From the NCBI RefSeq assembly GCF_023016005.1, contig NZ_JALKAZ010000001.1, positions 1,054,001-1,118,000 of the forward strand: DNA of 64,000 nt, given 5' to 3'. Source of the stretch: Erythrobacter sp. F6033 (lineage in GTDB: Bacteria > Pseudomonadota > Alphaproteobacteria > Sphingomonadales > Sphingomonadaceae). The first letter of the stretch is position 1. Each line of letters begins with the position of its first letter. A program made the translations under genes and the position numbers. Positions 1 to 9,773 of the stretch are shown one piece after another. The notes below the pieces were generated by a model that saw nothing but the letters and a program-made list of their open reading frames with translations, searched no databases and was not told the origin of the DNA.

Positions 1-498
<498 letters not shown>

Positions 499-504
499 TC
501 CGAC

Positions 505-780
505 ATGGCACGTTCCGTCTGGAAAGGTCCGTTTGTCGAACTCAGCCTTCTGAAGAAGGCTGAAGACGCACAGGAAGCCGGCAATTCAAAGCCGATCAAA
601 ACCTGGTCTCGTCGTTCGACTATTCTGCCGCAGTTCGTTGGGCTCGTATTCAACGTATACAACGGTCAGAAATTCATCCCCGTCTCTGTTTCGGAAGAAA
701 TGGTCGGTCACAAGCTCGGTGAATTTGCGCCAACGCGCAGCTTCCCAGGCCACGCTGCCGACAAGAAGGGCAAGCGCTAA
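505..780 (+). CDS. rpsS: 30S ribosomal protein S19
   Basis: S19 of the 30S head, 91 aa, the usual length. It opens [12 protein letters not shown] and has the conserved [16 protein letters not shown] and [13 protein letters not shown] segments. It sits between rplB and rplV in the canonical S10 order. Its stop overlaps the rplV start by one base (TAATG), which suggests translational coupling. Confidence 0.98.
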   Translation: MARSVWKGPFVELSLLKKAEDAQEAGNSKPIKTWSRRSTILPQFVGLVFNVYNGQKFIPVSVSEEMVGHKLGEFAPTRSFPGHAADKKGKR

Positions 781-1163
781 TGGGCAAGGCAAAATCTCCA
801 CGCCGCGTAGCGGACAATGAGGCATTGGCTGTCGGCACCACGATCCGTGGTTCGGCGCAAAAGCTTAACCTCGTTGCTCAGCTGATCCGCGGCAAGAAAG
901 CCGAAGAGGCTCTCAACATCCTCTCGTTCTCTAAGAAGGCCATGGCCAAGGATGCGACGAAAGTCCTCGCATCGGCGATCGCCAACGCAGAGAACAACCA
1001 TAATCTGGATGTTGATGCTCTCGTCGTTGCGGAAGCTTCGGTCGGTAAGTCGATAACCATGAAGCGGTTCCACACACGCGGTCGCGGCAAGTCGACCCGC
1101 ATTCTCAAGCCGTTCAGCAAGCTGCGTATCGTAGTTCGCGAACAGGAAGAAGAAGAGGCGTAA
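780..1163 (+). CDS. rplV: 50S ribosomal protein L22
   Basis: L22 lines the exit tunnel of the 50S subunit. 127 aa; the conserved core includes [18 protein letters not shown], a central [12 protein letters not shown] block and the beta-hairpin [16 protein letters not shown]. The extreme C-terminus is acidic (EQEEEEA), longer than in E. coli. It overlaps the rpsS stop by one base and is followed by rpsC after one base. Confidence 0.98.
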   Translation: MGKAKSPRRVADNEALAVGTTIRGSAQKLNLVAQLIRGKKAEEALNILSFSKKAMAKDATKVLASAIANAENNHNLDVDALVVAEASVGKSITMKRFHTRGRGKSTRILKPFSKLRIVVREQEEEEA

Positions 1164-1164
1164 G

Positions 1165-1860
1165 ATGGGTCAGAAGAGTAATCCGATCGGTCTGCGTCTG
1201 CAGATCAACCGCACCTGGGATAGCCGCTGGTACGCCGAAGGGCGTGACTATGCCGGTCTCCTGGCGGAAGATATCAAGATCCGTAAATACATCCTCGAAA
1301 CCGTGCCACAGGCTGCGATTTCGAAGGTCGTGATCGAACGTCCGGCCAAACTGTGCCGTGTTTCGATCTATGCGGCTCGTCCTGGTGTTATCATCGGTAA
1401 GAAAGGCGCAGACATCGAAAAGCTGCGTTCGAAACTTGCCACGATGACCGAAAGCGAAGTGAAGCTGAACATCGTTGAGATCCGCAAGCCGGAAATCGAT
1501 GCCAAGCTCGTCGCTCAGGGTATCGCTGATCAGCTCATTCGTCGTGTGGCTTTCCGCCGTGCGATGAAACGCGCAATGCAATCTGCCATGCGTCTCGGCG
1601 CAGAAGGCATCAAGATTGTCTGCGGCGGCCGTCTTGGCGGCGCTGAAATCGCCCGTGTTGAGCAGTATCGTGAGGGCCGCGTGCCGCTTCACACACTGCG
1701 TGCAAACATCGACTATGCCGAAACCGAAGCGCTGACTGCTTATGGCATCATCGGGATCAAGGTCTGGGTCTTCAAAGGCGAAATTCTCGCCCACGATCCG
1801 ACCGCTCAAGATCGCTTGATGATGGAATCGCAGACTTCCGGCGTTCGTCCGGCTCGCTGA
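1165..1860 (+). CDS. rpsC: 30S ribosomal protein S3
   Basis: S3 of the 30S head, near the mRNA entry channel; 231 aa, normal length. The start [12 protein letters not shown] is the family signature. A KH domain with the loop [13 protein letters not shown] lies at about residues 73-85, and the C-terminal half holds the [10 protein letters not shown] block. It follows rplV by one base and precedes rplP. Confidence 0.98.
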   Translation: MGQKSNPIGLRLQINRTWDSRWYAEGRDYAGLLAEDIKIRKYILETVPQAAISKVVIERPAKLCRVSIYAARPGVIIGKKGADIEKLRSKLATMTESEVKLNIVEIRKPEIDAKLVAQGIADQLIRRVAFRRAMKRAMQSAMRLGAEGIKIVCGGRLGGAEIARVEQYREGRVPLHTLRANIDYAETEALTAYGIIGIKVWVFKGEILAHDPTAQDRLMMESQTSGVRPAR

Positions 1861-1881
1861 TTGCAGGATTAGGAAAAAGCC

Positions 1882-2316
1882 ATGCTGCAACCGAAGAAAA
1901 CAAAGTATCGCAAGGCCTTTAAGGGTCGGATCAAGGGCGACGCAAAGGGCGGCACTACGCTGAACTTTGGCTCTTATGGTCTGAAAGCTCTTGAGCCTGA
2001 GCGTTTGACTGCTCGTCAGATCGAAGCCGCTCGTCGTGCTATTACCCGTGCAATGCGTCGTCAGGGTCGTCTCTGGATCCGCGTCTTCCCAGACGTTCCA
2101 GTGTCGAAGAAGCCTGCCGAAGTCCGTCAGGGTAAAGGTAAAGGTTCGGTCGAATATTGGGCTGCTCGCGTTAAGCCGGGCCGCATCCTGTTCGAACTCG
2201 ACGGCGTTTCGGGTCCGCTCGCGGCACTCGCATTCGAGCGCGCAGCTATGAAGCTGCCGATCAAGACAAAGGTTGTTGCCCGTCTGGGTGACACCTCACA
2301 CCTGGGAGGCGAATGA
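1882..2316 (+). CDS. rplP: 50S ribosomal protein L16
   Basis: L16, 144 aa, binds 23S rRNA at the A site. It starts [16 protein letters not shown], and the mid-protein [17 protein letters not shown] and [22 protein letters not shown] blocks are diagnostic. Its TGA overlaps the rpmC start (ATGATG at 2313), consistent with coupled translation. Confidence 0.98.
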   Translation: MLQPKKTKYRKAFKGRIKGDAKGGTTLNFGSYGLKALEPERLTARQIEAARRAITRAMRRQGRLWIRVFPDVPVSKKPAEVRQGKGKGSVEYWAARVKPGRILFELDGVSGPLAALAFERAAMKLPIKTKVVARLGDTSHLGGE

Positions 2317-2528
2317 TGGCCGACATCGAAGATCTTCGCACGAAGACCGACGACCAGCTCACCACAGAGCTGACCGATCTGAAGCGCGAGCAGTTCAACC
2401 TGCGCTTCCAGTCTGCGACCAACCAGCTGGAAAAGCCTTCGCGCATTCGCGAAGTGCGTCGCAACATCGCGCAGATCAAAACGCTGCAAAACGAGCGTGC
2501 GGCGAAAGCCGCCGCCGAAAAGGCGTAA
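2313..2528 (+). CDS. rpmC: 50S ribosomal protein L29
   Basis: L29, 71 aa, a small helical protein near the tunnel exit. The conserved motif is [19 protein letters not shown], followed by [14 protein letters not shown]. Two in-frame ATGs (2313, 2316) overlap the rplP stop; a GGGAGGC ribosome-binding site at 2304-2310 fits either. It ends with an Ala/Lys-rich tail. Confidence 0.96.
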   Translation: MMADIEDLRTKTDDQLTTELTDLKREQFNLRFQSATNQLEKPSRIREVRRNIAQIKTLQNERAAKAAAEKA

Positions 2529-2538
2529 GGAGTAGACA

Positions 2539-2829
2539 ATGCCGAAACGTATTCTGACCGGGACTGTCACCTCCGACAAAACCGATAAGACCGTGACCGT
2601 GCTGGTCGAACGCAAGGTTAAGCACCCGCTTTACGGGAAGATTATCCGTCGTTCGAAGAAGTATCACGCTCACGACGAAGAAAACGCATTCACCGTAGGT
2701 GATGTTGTCCGGATCGAAGAGACCAAACCGATCTCCAAGACCAAGACCTGGGCTGTGAAAGACCGGGTTGTGTCGGGCGGCACGCAAGCGATCGAAGCTG
2801 ATCTCGATGTCGAGGCAGCAAGCAACTAA
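2539..2829 (+). CDS. rpsQ: 30S ribosomal protein S17
   Basis: S17, 96 aa, a primary 16S rRNA binder with an OB fold. [19 protein letters not shown] at the start and KHPLYGKII plus [12 protein letters not shown] later are family motifs. The last ~15 residues are an acidic extension beyond the E. coli length. A 71-nt gap separates it from rplN. Confidence 0.97.
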   Translation: MPKRILTGTVTSDKTDKTVTVLVERKVKHPLYGKIIRRSKKYHAHDEENAFTVGDVVRIEETKPISKTKTWAVKDRVVSGGTQAIEADLDVEAASN

Positions 2830-2900
2830 TTTGACGTAGGAACTGCCTTGCCCCGGTTGGTATCGGGTGTCTGGGCAAGCCAAGAGAAGGAAACGGATCA

Positions 2901-3269
2901 ATGATCCAGATGCAATCCAATCTCGACGTCGCGGACAACAGCGGCGCAAAGCGCGTGCAGTGCATTAAAGTACTGGGCGGGTCAAAGCGCCGGTTTGCCT
3001 CCGTTGGCGACGTGATCGTGGTTTCTGTTAAGGAAGCCCAGCCACGTGCAAAGGTCAAAAAGGGCGACGTTCACCGTGCAGTGATCGTCCGCACCAAGAA
3101 GGACGTTCGTCGTCCCGATGGCAGCGTAATCCGTTTTGACAGCAACGCAGCTGTACTCGTGAACAAAAGCGAAGAGCCAATCGGCACTCGTATCTTTGGC
3201 CCAGTGGTCCGCGAACTTCGCGGCCGCGGCTTTATGAAGATCATTTCGCTCGCTCCGGAGGTGCTCTAA
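2901..3269 (+). CDS. rplN: 50S ribosomal protein L14
   Basis: L14, 122 aa, part of the 30S-50S interface. [19 protein letters not shown] at the start, [20 protein letters not shown] and the [11 protein letters not shown] block near the end identify it. It is preceded by a purine-rich ribosome-binding site (GAAGGAAAC) and followed by rplX after one base. Confidence 0.98.
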   Translation: MIQMQSNLDVADNSGAKRVQCIKVLGGSKRRFASVGDVIVVSVKEAQPRAKVKKGDVHRAVIVRTKKDVRRPDGSVIRFDSNAAVLVNKSEEPIGTRIFGPVVRELRGRGFMKIISLAPEVL

Positions 3270-3270
3270 A

Positions 3271-3591
3271 ATGGGTGCTGCAAAAATCAAAAAGGGTGAC
3301 AGCGTTGTAGTGCTGTCCGGCAAAGACAAGGGCCGTACCGGCACTGTCGAGCAGGTGATGCCTAAAGACGGCAAAGTCGTCGTTGAAGGCGTCAACATTA
3401 TCACCCGTCACAAAAAACCGACCCAGCAAAATCCGCAAGGTGGGATTGAGCGCAAGCCTGCTCCGATGAACCTTTCAAAGGTTGCTGTGGCTGACCCTAA
3501 AGATGGCAAGCCAACCCGCGTCCGTTTCGAAGAAAAGGACGGCAAGAAGGTTCGCGTTGCTGTAAAGAGTGGGGAGACTATCGATGGTTGA
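3271..3591 (+). CDS. rplX: 50S ribosomal protein L24
   Basis: L24, 106 aa, an assembly initiator for the 50S subunit. The KOW motif is at residues ~6-30 ([20 protein letters not shown]). The [11 protein letters not shown] block and GGIERK segment are typical. Its end overlaps the rplE start by eight bases. Confidence 0.97.
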   Translation: MGAAKIKKGDSVVVLSGKDKGRTGTVEQVMPKDGKVVVEGVNIITRHKKPTQQNPQGGIERKPAPMNLSKVAVADPKDGKPTRVRFEEKDGKKVRVAVKSGETIDG

Positions 3592-4162
3592 TTACACTCC
3601 ACGTATGAAAGCCAAGTTTGACGACCAGATCGTCAAAGCGATGACTGAAAAGTTCGGCTACAAGAACCGTCTTCAGGTTCCAAAGCTCGAAAAGATCACA
3701 CTCAACATGGGTGTGGGCGAAGCGAGCCAGGACAAGAAGAAAGTTGCTATTGCGGCTGAAGAAATGGCGCTGATCGCTGGTCAGAAGCCCGTCATCACCA
3801 AGGCAAAGAAATCGATCGCCCAGTTCAAACTGCGCGAAGGCATGCCAATCGGTTGCAAGGTAACCCTGCGCCGCGAACGCATGTACGAATTCGTTGATCG
3901 TCTTGTGACTATCGCAATGCCTCGTATTCGTGACTTTCGTGGTCTGAACGCCAAGTCGTTCGACGGCCGCGGCAACTACGCAATGGGTCTTAAAGAGCAG
4001 ATCGTCTTCCCAGAGATCAGCTACGACAAGATCGATAAAGTTCGGGGCATGGATATCATTGTGACCACGACCGCGAACACCGATGAAGAGGCGCGCGAAT
4101 TGCTCCGTCTCTTCGGCTTCCCTTTCGAAGGTGAAGCTAACGAACAGAAAGAAGCGGCGTGA
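3584..4162 (+). CDS. rplE: 50S ribosomal protein L5
   Basis: L5, 192 aa from the ATG at 3584; binds 5S rRNA in the central protuberance. I chose this start because GGGGAG at 3571-3576 is ideally spaced and the protein then begins [12 protein letters not shown]; a GTG at 3569 would add five residues. Conserved [34 protein letters not shown] and [17 protein letters not shown] blocks are present. It overlaps rplX by eight bases. Confidence 0.97.
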   Translation: MVDYTPRMKAKFDDQIVKAMTEKFGYKNRLQVPKLEKITLNMGVGEASQDKKKVAIAAEEMALIAGQKPVITKAKKSIAQFKLREGMPIGCKVTLRRERMYEFVDRLVTIAMPRIRDFRGLNAKSFDGRGNYAMGLKEQIVFPEISYDKIDKVRGMDIIVTTTANTDEEARELLRLFGFPFEGEANEQKEAA

Positions 4163-4205
4163 GCCGTTTCTTCACCGTAACGACAAGCAAGAGAGCTTAA
4201 GTCCA

Positions 4206-4511
4206 ATGGCGAAACTGAGTTCCATTAACAAAAACGAGCGTCGTAAGAAGCTCGTTAAAAAGTACGCAGCAAAGTACGAGAAGCTGAAGGCAATCGCAGA
4301 TGACGAGAGCCTTGAAGAGAGCGAGCGTTTGATCGCGCGTCTCAAAATGGCTGAGATTCCCCGCAACGGGAATCCAACTCGCGTGCGCAATCGCTGCGCC
4401 ACCACCGGCCGCCCGCGCGGCTATTACCGCAAGTTCGGCATCAACCGTATCGAACTGCGTCAACTTGGTACCCGTGGAATGATCCCGGGTCTAACCAAGT
4501 CGAGCTGGTGA
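4206..4511 (+). CDS. rpsN: 30S ribosomal protein S14
   Basis: S14, 101 aa from the ATG at 4206 ([20 protein letters not shown]). This is the long, zinc-free type: the CxxC pairs of zinc-type S14 are absent and the C-terminus reads [24 protein letters not shown]. The frame is open upstream to 4083 inside rplE, but that extension is not S14-like. It lies between rplE and rpsH as in the spc operon. Confidence 0.97.
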   Translation: MAKLSSINKNERRKKLVKKYAAKYEKLKAIADDESLEESERLIARLKMAEIPRNGNPTRVRNRCATTGRPRGYYRKFGINRIELRQLGTRGMIPGLTKSSW

Positions 4512-4522
4512 GGTAAAGAACA

Positions 4523-4918
4523 ATGGCTATGACCGATCCACTGGGTGATATGCTCACCCGTATCCGTAACGGACAGCAGGCTAAGAAGGATTCCGTCCTT
4601 TCGCCAGCTTCCAAACTGCGCGCTAACGTGCTCGAAGTTCTCACTCGTGAAGGCTACATCCGTGGCTACAGCGAAGATGCGAGCGGCAAGCACCCAGCGC
4701 TTCGGATTGAACTGAAATATTTCGAGGGCGAGCCTGCTATCAAGCATGTAAGCCGCGTCTCCAAGCCTGGCCGCCGCGTCTATTCGGGTTCGAAAGAGCT
4801 TCCGACTGTTCGTAACGGCCTTGGCATCACCATCGTCTCGACCCCGCGCGGTGTTCTTTCGGACAACGAAGCGCGTGACAGCAATGTCGGCGGCGAAGTG
4901 CTTGCGGAGGTCTTCTGA
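4523..4918 (+). CDS. rpsH: 30S ribosomal protein S8
   Basis: S8, 131 aa, central 16S rRNA binder and, in E. coli, the spc-operon translational repressor. [16 protein letters not shown] near the start and the C-terminal [20 protein letters not shown] with GGEVLAEVF are family signatures. Its stop overlaps the rplF ATG (TGATG). Confidence 0.98.
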   Translation: MAMTDPLGDMLTRIRNGQQAKKDSVLSPASKLRANVLEVLTREGYIRGYSEDASGKHPALRIELKYFEGEPAIKHVSRVSKPGRRVYSGSKELPTVRNGLGITIVSTPRGVLSDNEARDSNVGGEVLAEVF

Positions 4919-5451
4919 TGAGCCGCATTGGTAAAAAGGCTGTGGCGATCCCTGCCGGGGTTACTGCAAACATCGATAACGGCACGCTGAGTGTAAAGGG
5001 CCCCAAAGGCACTCTTACATTGGGTCTTTCTGAACTCATCGACTACAAAGTCGAAGGCGACGAGATCCAAGTCAATCCGGCGAATGACAGCAAAGCGGCG
5101 CGTTCCTTCTGGGGTATGCAGCGCACATTGGTGTCAAACCTGGTTGAAGGTGTGACCGAAGGTTTTTCCAAGACGCTTGAAATCTCCGGCGTTGGTTACC
5201 GTGCAAAAGCGCAGGGCAAGACCCTGAAGCTTGAGCTTGGTTTCAGCCACGACGTTGATCTCACCGTGCCGGAAGGCCTCGAAGTTAAAACGCCCGATCA
5301 AACTACGGTTGAGATTTCCGGCATCGACAAACAGGCCGTTGGCCAGTTTGCCGCCGAAATCCGCGAATTCCGTAAGCCTGAGCCTTACAAGGGCAAGGGT
5401 ATCAAGTATCGCGGCGAGTATGTCTTCCGCAAGGAAGGGAAGAAGAAGTAA
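4918..5451 (+). CDS. rplF: 50S ribosomal protein L6
   Basis: L6, 177 aa, two tandem alpha/beta repeats. It begins [15 protein letters not shown]; the C-terminal domain has [21 protein letters not shown], the rRNA-binding signature. It is coupled to rpsH by a one-base overlap and followed by rplR after one base. Confidence 0.98.
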   Translation: MSRIGKKAVAIPAGVTANIDNGTLSVKGPKGTLTLGLSELIDYKVEGDEIQVNPANDSKAARSFWGMQRTLVSNLVEGVTEGFSKTLEISGVGYRAKAQGKTLKLELGFSHDVDLTVPEGLEVKTPDQTTVEISGIDKQAVGQFAAEIREFRKPEPYKGKGIKYRGEYVFRKEGKKK

Positions 5452-5452
5452 G

Positions 5453-5797
5453 ATGGCAAAGCTCTCTCTCTTTGAACGTCGCCGCCGCCGGGTGCGCTCT
5501 GCGCTCCGTGCTCGCTCGGGTGACAAGCCGCGTCTGTCGGTTCACCGCACCGGTCGCCACATTTACGCTCAGGTCATCGATGATGCCCAGGGCCGCACTG
5601 TGGCTGCTGCCTCTACTCTTGGTGCGAAAGCATCGGGTGCCAATGTTGATGCGGCCGTAAAGGTTGGCAAAGACATCGCAGCCGCAGCCAAGAAAGCTGG
5701 CGTGACCACTGTCGTGTTCGATCGCGGCGGGTTCCTGTTCCATGGCCGCGTTAAGGCGCTGGCCGATGCCGCTCGCGAAGGCGGGCTGGAGTTCTGA
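5453..5797 (+). CDS. rplR: 50S ribosomal protein L18
   Basis: L18, 114 aa from ATG 5453 ([19 protein letters not shown]), partner of 5S rRNA. The [12 protein letters not shown] segment ([20 protein letters not shown]) and the C-terminal [24 protein letters not shown] are diagnostic. The frame is open back to 5231 inside rplF, but that part is not L18. Its stop overlaps the rpsE ATG. Confidence 0.97.
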   Translation: MAKLSLFERRRRRVRSALRARSGDKPRLSVHRTGRHIYAQVIDDAQGRTVAAASTLGAKASGANVDAAVKVGKDIAAAAKKAGVTTVVFDRGGFLFHGRVKALADAAREGGLEF

Positions 5798-6612
5798 TGA
5801 TGGCTGACGAAAAGAAAACCGAAGAAGCAGCGACCGAAGCTGTGACGCCGGAAGTAACCGAAACACCGGAAGCTCCGGCTGTTGCGGAAACTCCATCGGA
5901 AGCGGCTGACAATCAGTCTGCTGCTGCCGAGCCTACCGCTCAACCCACCGAAGCTCCTGCAGCCGAAGCCCCTAAGCAGGGTCGTGGTGGTCGTGGTCGC
6001 GGTGGCAACGATCGTGGCGGCAAAGGCCGTGGTCGTGGTGGACGTGATGGTGGCCGTGGCCGCCGCGAGGAAGAAGATGATGGCATCATCGAGAAACTCG
6101 TGCACATCAACCGCGTCTCGAAAACGGTGAAGGGTGGTAAGCGTTTTGGCTTTGCTGCGCTCGTCGTTGTCGGTGACGGTCAGGGCCGCGTAGGCTTCGG
6201 CAAGGGTAAGGCTCGCGAAGTTCCTGAAGCGATCACCAAAGCAACTGCTGCGGCTCGCAAGAAGATGATCCGCGTTGCGCTTAAAGAAGGCCGCACGCTG
6301 CATCACGACGCAAATGGTCGTTTCGGTGCCGGCAAAGTGACCGTCCGCACAGCGCCTCCGGGTACCGGCATCATCGCCGGTGGTCCGATGCGTGCCGTTT
6401 TCGAAAGCCTCGGCGTTGCCGACGTTGTGACCAAGTCGGTCGGTACGTCCAACCCGTATAACATGATCCGCGCCACTTTCGACGCGCTTGTAAACCAGAC
6501 TTCACCAAAGTCGGTAGCACAGCGTCGCGGTAAAAAAGTCGCTGACCTTCTGGGTCGCGGCGGCGCTGACAAGGCCGAGGCTGAAGCCGACGCCGCAGCA
6601 ATCGCGGAGTAA
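5797..6612 (+). CDS. rpsE: 30S ribosomal protein S5 with RGG-rich N-terminal extension
   Basis: S5 of the 30S body (decoding fidelity, mRNA entry), 271 aa against about 167 in E. coli. The canonical core starts near residue 92 ([19 protein letters not shown]) and includes [14 protein letters not shown] and [16 protein letters not shown]. Ahead of it is an Ala/Glu/Thr/Pro-rich stretch (~65 residues), then a Gly/Arg block (residues ~66-88, GRGGRGRGG type) and an acidic EEEDD. The C-terminus also carries an acidic Ala-rich tail. The ATGs at 5797 and 5800 are equivalent candidates. Confidence 0.97.
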   Translation: MMADEKKTEEAATEAVTPEVTETPEAPAVAETPSEAADNQSAAAEPTAQPTEAPAAEAPKQGRGGRGRGGNDRGGKGRGRGGRDGGRGRREEEDDGIIEKLVHINRVSKTVKGGKRFGFAALVVVGDGQGRVGFGKGKAREVPEAITKATAAARKKMIRVALKEGRTLHHDANGRFGAGKVTVRTAPPGTGIIAGGPMRAVFESLGVADVVTKSVGTSNPYNMIRATFDALVNQTSPKSVAQRRGKKVADLLGRGGADKAEAEADAAAIAE

Positions 6613-6617
6613 GATCA

Positions 6618-6803
6618 ATGGCTGCCAAGAAAACAGTAAAGATCAAGCAGATCGGTTCGCCGATCCGCCGTCCAGAAAGCCAGCGTAAGATCCTGATCGG
6701 TCTTGGGCTTAACAAGATGCATAAAGTCGTGGAGCGTCAGGATACCCCTGAAGTTCGCGGCGCGGTCGCTAAGATCCCGCATCTTGCAGTGATCGTGGAC
6801 TAA
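6618..6803 (+). CDS. rpmD: 50S ribosomal protein L30
   Basis: L30, 61 aa, a small 50S protein. [41 protein letters not shown] carries its signature pattern (GSPIR...LGLNK). It lies between rpsE and rplO as in the spc operon. A hairpin follows before rplO. Confidence 0.96.
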   Translation: MAAKKTVKIKQIGSPIRRPESQRKILIGLGLNKMHKVVERQDTPEVRGAVAKIPHLAVIVD

Positions 6804-6814
6804 ACCAAATTTAT

Positions 6815-6840
6815 GAGGCCTCGCAGAACTGCGGGGCCTC
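6815..6840 (+). terminator. Intra-operon hairpin between rpmD and rplO (not a clear terminator)
   Basis: Twelve bases (6815-6826) pair with 6829-6840 apart from one G-T pair, around a minimal AA loop. No T tract follows, so it is more likely an attenuating or processing/stabilising hairpin than a strong terminator. rplO begins 61 bases further on. Confidence 0.5.
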
Positions 6841-6901
6841 ATCCTATCAGCGCGTGACCCCGTCTCTACGAGGGCTGGCAAAAGCGAAAGCGAGTGCAAC
6901 T

Positions 6902-7426
6902 ATGAAACTTACAGACATCCGTGACAATGAAGGCGCCCGTAAAGGTCGCATGCGCGTGGGCCGTGGTATCGGTTCAGGCAAAGGCAAAACCGCTGCTCGC
7001 GGTCAGAAGGGTCAAAAGTCCCGTTCTGGCGTAGCGATCAAGGGCTTTGAAGGCGGCCAGATGCCGCTTCACATGCGTCTTCCAAAGCGCGGCTTCAACA
7101 ACCCGTTCGGCAAAGACTATGCCGAGGTGAACATCGGCATGATCCAGAAATTCATCGACGAGAAAAAGCTCGATGGAAAGAAAGACATCACCGAAGACGC
7201 GCTTCGTGCATGTGGTCTGGTTCGCGGCGGCAAAGACGGCGTTCGTTTGCTCGGCAAAGGTGAAATCAAGGCGAAAGCCAAGTTCATCGTTACCGGAGCG
7301 ACCAAGGGTGCAGTTGCAGCGGTTGAGAAAGCCGGCGGTAGCGTCGAAGTAACGGCTCCGACCAATCTTGAACGCAAAGCGGCTAAGGCCGAGGCGAAAG
7401 AAGCCAAAGCGAACAAGAAGAAGTAA
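6902..7426 (+). CDS. rplO: 50S ribosomal protein L15
   Basis: L15, 174 aa from ATG 6902 ([22 protein letters not shown]). The Gly/Lys-rich N-terminal arm ([22 protein letters not shown]) and [17 protein letters not shown] are diagnostic, as is the C-terminal [20 protein letters not shown]. The final ~20 residues are a Lys/Ala-rich tail. The frame is open 16 codons upstream but without an L15-like sequence. Confidence 0.97.
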   Translation: MKLTDIRDNEGARKGRMRVGRGIGSGKGKTAARGQKGQKSRSGVAIKGFEGGQMPLHMRLPKRGFNNPFGKDYAEVNIGMIQKFIDEKKLDGKKDITEDALRACGLVRGGKDGVRLLGKGEIKAKAKFIVTGATKGAVAAVEKAGGSVEVTAPTNLERKAAKAEAKEAKANKKK

Positions 7427-7435
7427 TTTCAAATT

Positions 7436-7518
7436 ATTGTCCCGGGCGAGGTCCGGGGTTCTCCCAATCAGGCGCAATCGCTTGTGGAAAGAGGCCCCTG
7501 TATCAGGCCCGGGACAAT
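7436..7518 (+). promoter_or_regulatory. Inverted repeat in the rplO-secY gap
   Basis: The 12 bases at 7436-7447 (ATTGTCCCGGGC) are the exact reverse complement of 7507-7518, with a 59-base loop. The second arm is followed by GTTTTTG. The 192-base gap is unusually long for this operon. It could be a terminator-like or attenuator structure limiting read-through into secY. No protein-coding signal is seen here. Confidence 0.5.
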
Positions 7519-7618
7519 GTTTTTGAGGGGAGGGGGTTCGACATTCCGAACTGCTCTCCCTATCTATGCGAACGGGGCCGGGATTACGCGGCCAAAACGC
7601 TAGGATCGACAACACATC

Positions 7619-8983
7619 ATGGCTTCACGCGCCGATAACATCGCCAGCAATATGAACCTGGGCAATTTTGCTCAGGCGACCGAGCTGCGCCAACGCATTT
7701 GGTTCACAATCGGTGCGCTGATCGTTTTCCGTTTCTTGAGCTACGTGCCGCTCCCGGGGGTTAACCCGGCTGCGCTGCAAAACCTTGCCGATTTGGGCCG
7801 GGGCGGCGTGCTCGAACTGTTCAACACATTTTCAGGCGGCAGCCTTGAGCGGATGAGCCTCATCGCGCTCGGCGTGATGCCTTACATCACCGCGTCGATC
7901 GTGGTGCAGATGGCTTCGGCGCTGCATCCAACGCTTGCTGCTCTCAAGAAAGAGGGCGCAACAGGCCGTCAGAAGCTGAACCAGTACACCCGTTACGGCA
8001 CAGTCTTCCTGTGTGCGATCCAGGGGTACTTCCTTGCTGCGGGTCTTGAGAGTTTCTCGAGCCAAAACAACATCGCAGCCGTGGTCGAGCCGGGCTATAT
8101 GTTCCGCGTTGGTGCTGTGATCAGCCTCGTTGGCGGCACCATGTTCCTGCTGTGGTTGGGTGAACAGATCACCTCACGCGGCATCGGTAACGGCGTTTCG
8201 CTGATCATTATGGCGGGTATCGTTGCCCAGTTCCCGACCTTTGCAAGCAACCTTTTCGAAGGTGGCCGTACGGGTTCGATCGCACCAGGTATCATCATTT
8301 TCTTCATCATCATGGTTGTGGTGTTGATCTTGCTGATCTCCTTTGTGGAAAGGGCGCAGCGCAGGCTCTTGGTGAAATATCCGAAACGCGCGACGCAAAA
8401 CGGCATGGCTCAGCAGGACAATTCTTACCTGCCGCTGAAGCTTAACACCGCAGGTGTTATTCCTCCGATCTTTGCCAGCTCGCTGTTGCTGCTGCCGCTT
8501 ACAATTTCGCAGTTCGCTGGTAACTCGGTTGATGGCGAGAGCGGTGTCGGCGGCTTTATCGTGACGCTGAACCAGTATCTTCAGCACGGCCAGCCAATCT
8601 ACATGACGCTGTATGGCCTCGGCATCATCTTCTTCACCTTCTTCTACACCGCAGTGGTCTTCAACCCCGAAGAACGCGCGGAAGACCTGAAGAAGGGTGG
8701 CGGTTTCATTCCGGGTATCCGTCCGGGTAAGCGCACCGCTGATTATCTTGAATATGTTCTGACACGTATCACTGTCGTCGGTGCGATGTATCTGACACTC
8801 GTTTGCGTTGTGCCGGAATATATGATCGCGCAAACTGGCATTCCGCTATTCCTTGGTGGCACCAGCTTGCTGATCGTTGTGAACGTCACAGTCGATACAT
8901 TGAGCCAGATTCAATCGCATCTTCTGGCGCACCAATATGGCGATCTTATCAAGAAAGCTAAGCTCAAAGGTCGCACGCGCTAA
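7619..8983 (+). CDS. secY: Protein translocase subunit SecY
   Basis: SecY, the channel subunit of the SecYEG translocon in the inner membrane; 454 aa with ten hydrophobic segments. Recognisable blocks are LGVMPYITASIVVQM (TM2), RGIGNGVSLIIMAGI (TM4/5 loop), NTAGVIPPIFASSLLLLP (TM7) and the cytosolic C5 loop NPEERAEDLKKGGGFIPGIRPGKRTADYL. It lies after rplO and before adk, a common alphaproteobacterial order. Confidence 0.98.
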   Translation: MASRADNIASNMNLGNFAQATELRQRIWFTIGALIVFRFLSYVPLPGVNPAALQNLADLGRGGVLELFNTFSGGSLERMSLIALGVMPYITASIVVQMASALHPTLAALKKEGATGRQKLNQYTRYGTVFLCAIQGYFLAAGLESFSSQNNIAAVVEPGYMFRVGAVISLVGGTMFLLWLGEQITSRGIGNGVSLIIMAGIVAQFPTFASNLFEGGRTGSIAPGIIIFFIIMVVVLILLISFVERAQRRLLVKYPKRATQNGMAQQDNSYLPLKLNTAGVIPPIFASSLLLLPLTISQFAGNSVDGESGVGGFIVTLNQYLQHGQPIYMTLYGLGIIFFTFFYTAVVFNPEERAEDLKKGGGFIPGIRPGKRTADYLEYVLTRITVVGAMYLTLVCVVPEYMIAQTGIPLFLGGTSLLIVVNVTVDTLSQIQSHLLAHQYGDLIKKAKLKGRTR

Positions 8984-9051
8984 AGCGCATTTGCAGCCAA
9001 CTGTATGAAGGCGTCAGGTTACTAGGCCGGCGCAGCAATAGGGGTTCATCG

Positions 9052-9696
9052 GTGAACATTATTCTTCTTGGCCCTCCTGGCGCTGGCAAAGGCACTCAGA
9101 GCGCTGGTTTGGTGGAACGTCACGGCATGCGTCAGCTTTCGACCGGCGATATGCTTCGCGCTGCGGTTAAAGCGCAGACCCCGGTTGGCGTTAAAGCCAA
9201 GGCCGTAATGGATCGCGGTGAGCTCGTTTCGGATGAGATCGTTTCAGAATTGATCGATGCCAATTTGGCGGAGATGGACGCTGGCACCGGCGCAATCTTT
9301 GATGGCTATCCGCGCACTGAAGCGCAGGCCGAACAGCTCGACACAATTCTCTCCAAGCATAATCGCAGTCTTGATCATGTGATTGAACTGGGCGTCGATG
9401 TCGACGCTTTGGTAGAGCGGATCACAGGCCGTTTTTCGTGCGCCAATTGCGGTGCGCTGTATCATGACACCGCCAATCCGCCTTCGAAAGAAGGCGTGTG
9501 CGACAATTGCGGCTCGACCGAATTCAAACGCCGTCCTGACGACAACGAAGAAACCGTCCGCACACGGATGGAAGAGTATCGCGCAAAAACTGCGCCGATC
9601 CTCCCGGGCTATGAGGCTCGCGGCATTGTGACCCGCGTTGATGGCATGGCTGGCATCGACGAAGTCGCAGGCGCAATCGACGCAATCCTCAAATAA
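9052..9696 (+). CDS. adk: Adenylate kinase, zinc-type LID
   Basis: Adenylate kinase (ATP + AMP to 2 ADP), cytosolic, 214 aa. The P-loop GPPGAGKGT is at residues 7-15, and the AMP-site GYPRT at 85-89. The LID carries four cysteines (C130, C133, C150, C153) in two CxxC pairs, so it probably binds a structural zinc, unlike E. coli Adk. The start is GTG at 9052, with AGGGGT at 9039-9044 as ribosome-binding site. Confidence 0.97.
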   Translation: MNIILLGPPGAGKGTQSAGLVERHGMRQLSTGDMLRAAVKAQTPVGVKAKAVMDRGELVSDEIVSELIDANLAEMDAGTGAIFDGYPRTEAQAEQLDTILSKHNRSLDHVIELGVDVDALVERITGRFSCANCGALYHDTANPPSKEGVCDNCGSTEFKRRPDDNEETVRTRMEEYRAKTAPILPGYEARGIVTRVDGMAGIDEVAGAIDAILK

Positions 9697-9773
9697 GAGA
9701 GCGGTTGAGGGGACACAGGGTTTCCCTCTTTCCCGCAATCGCTTAAGCGGTGATCCAAAGGGAGATTTGGGTC

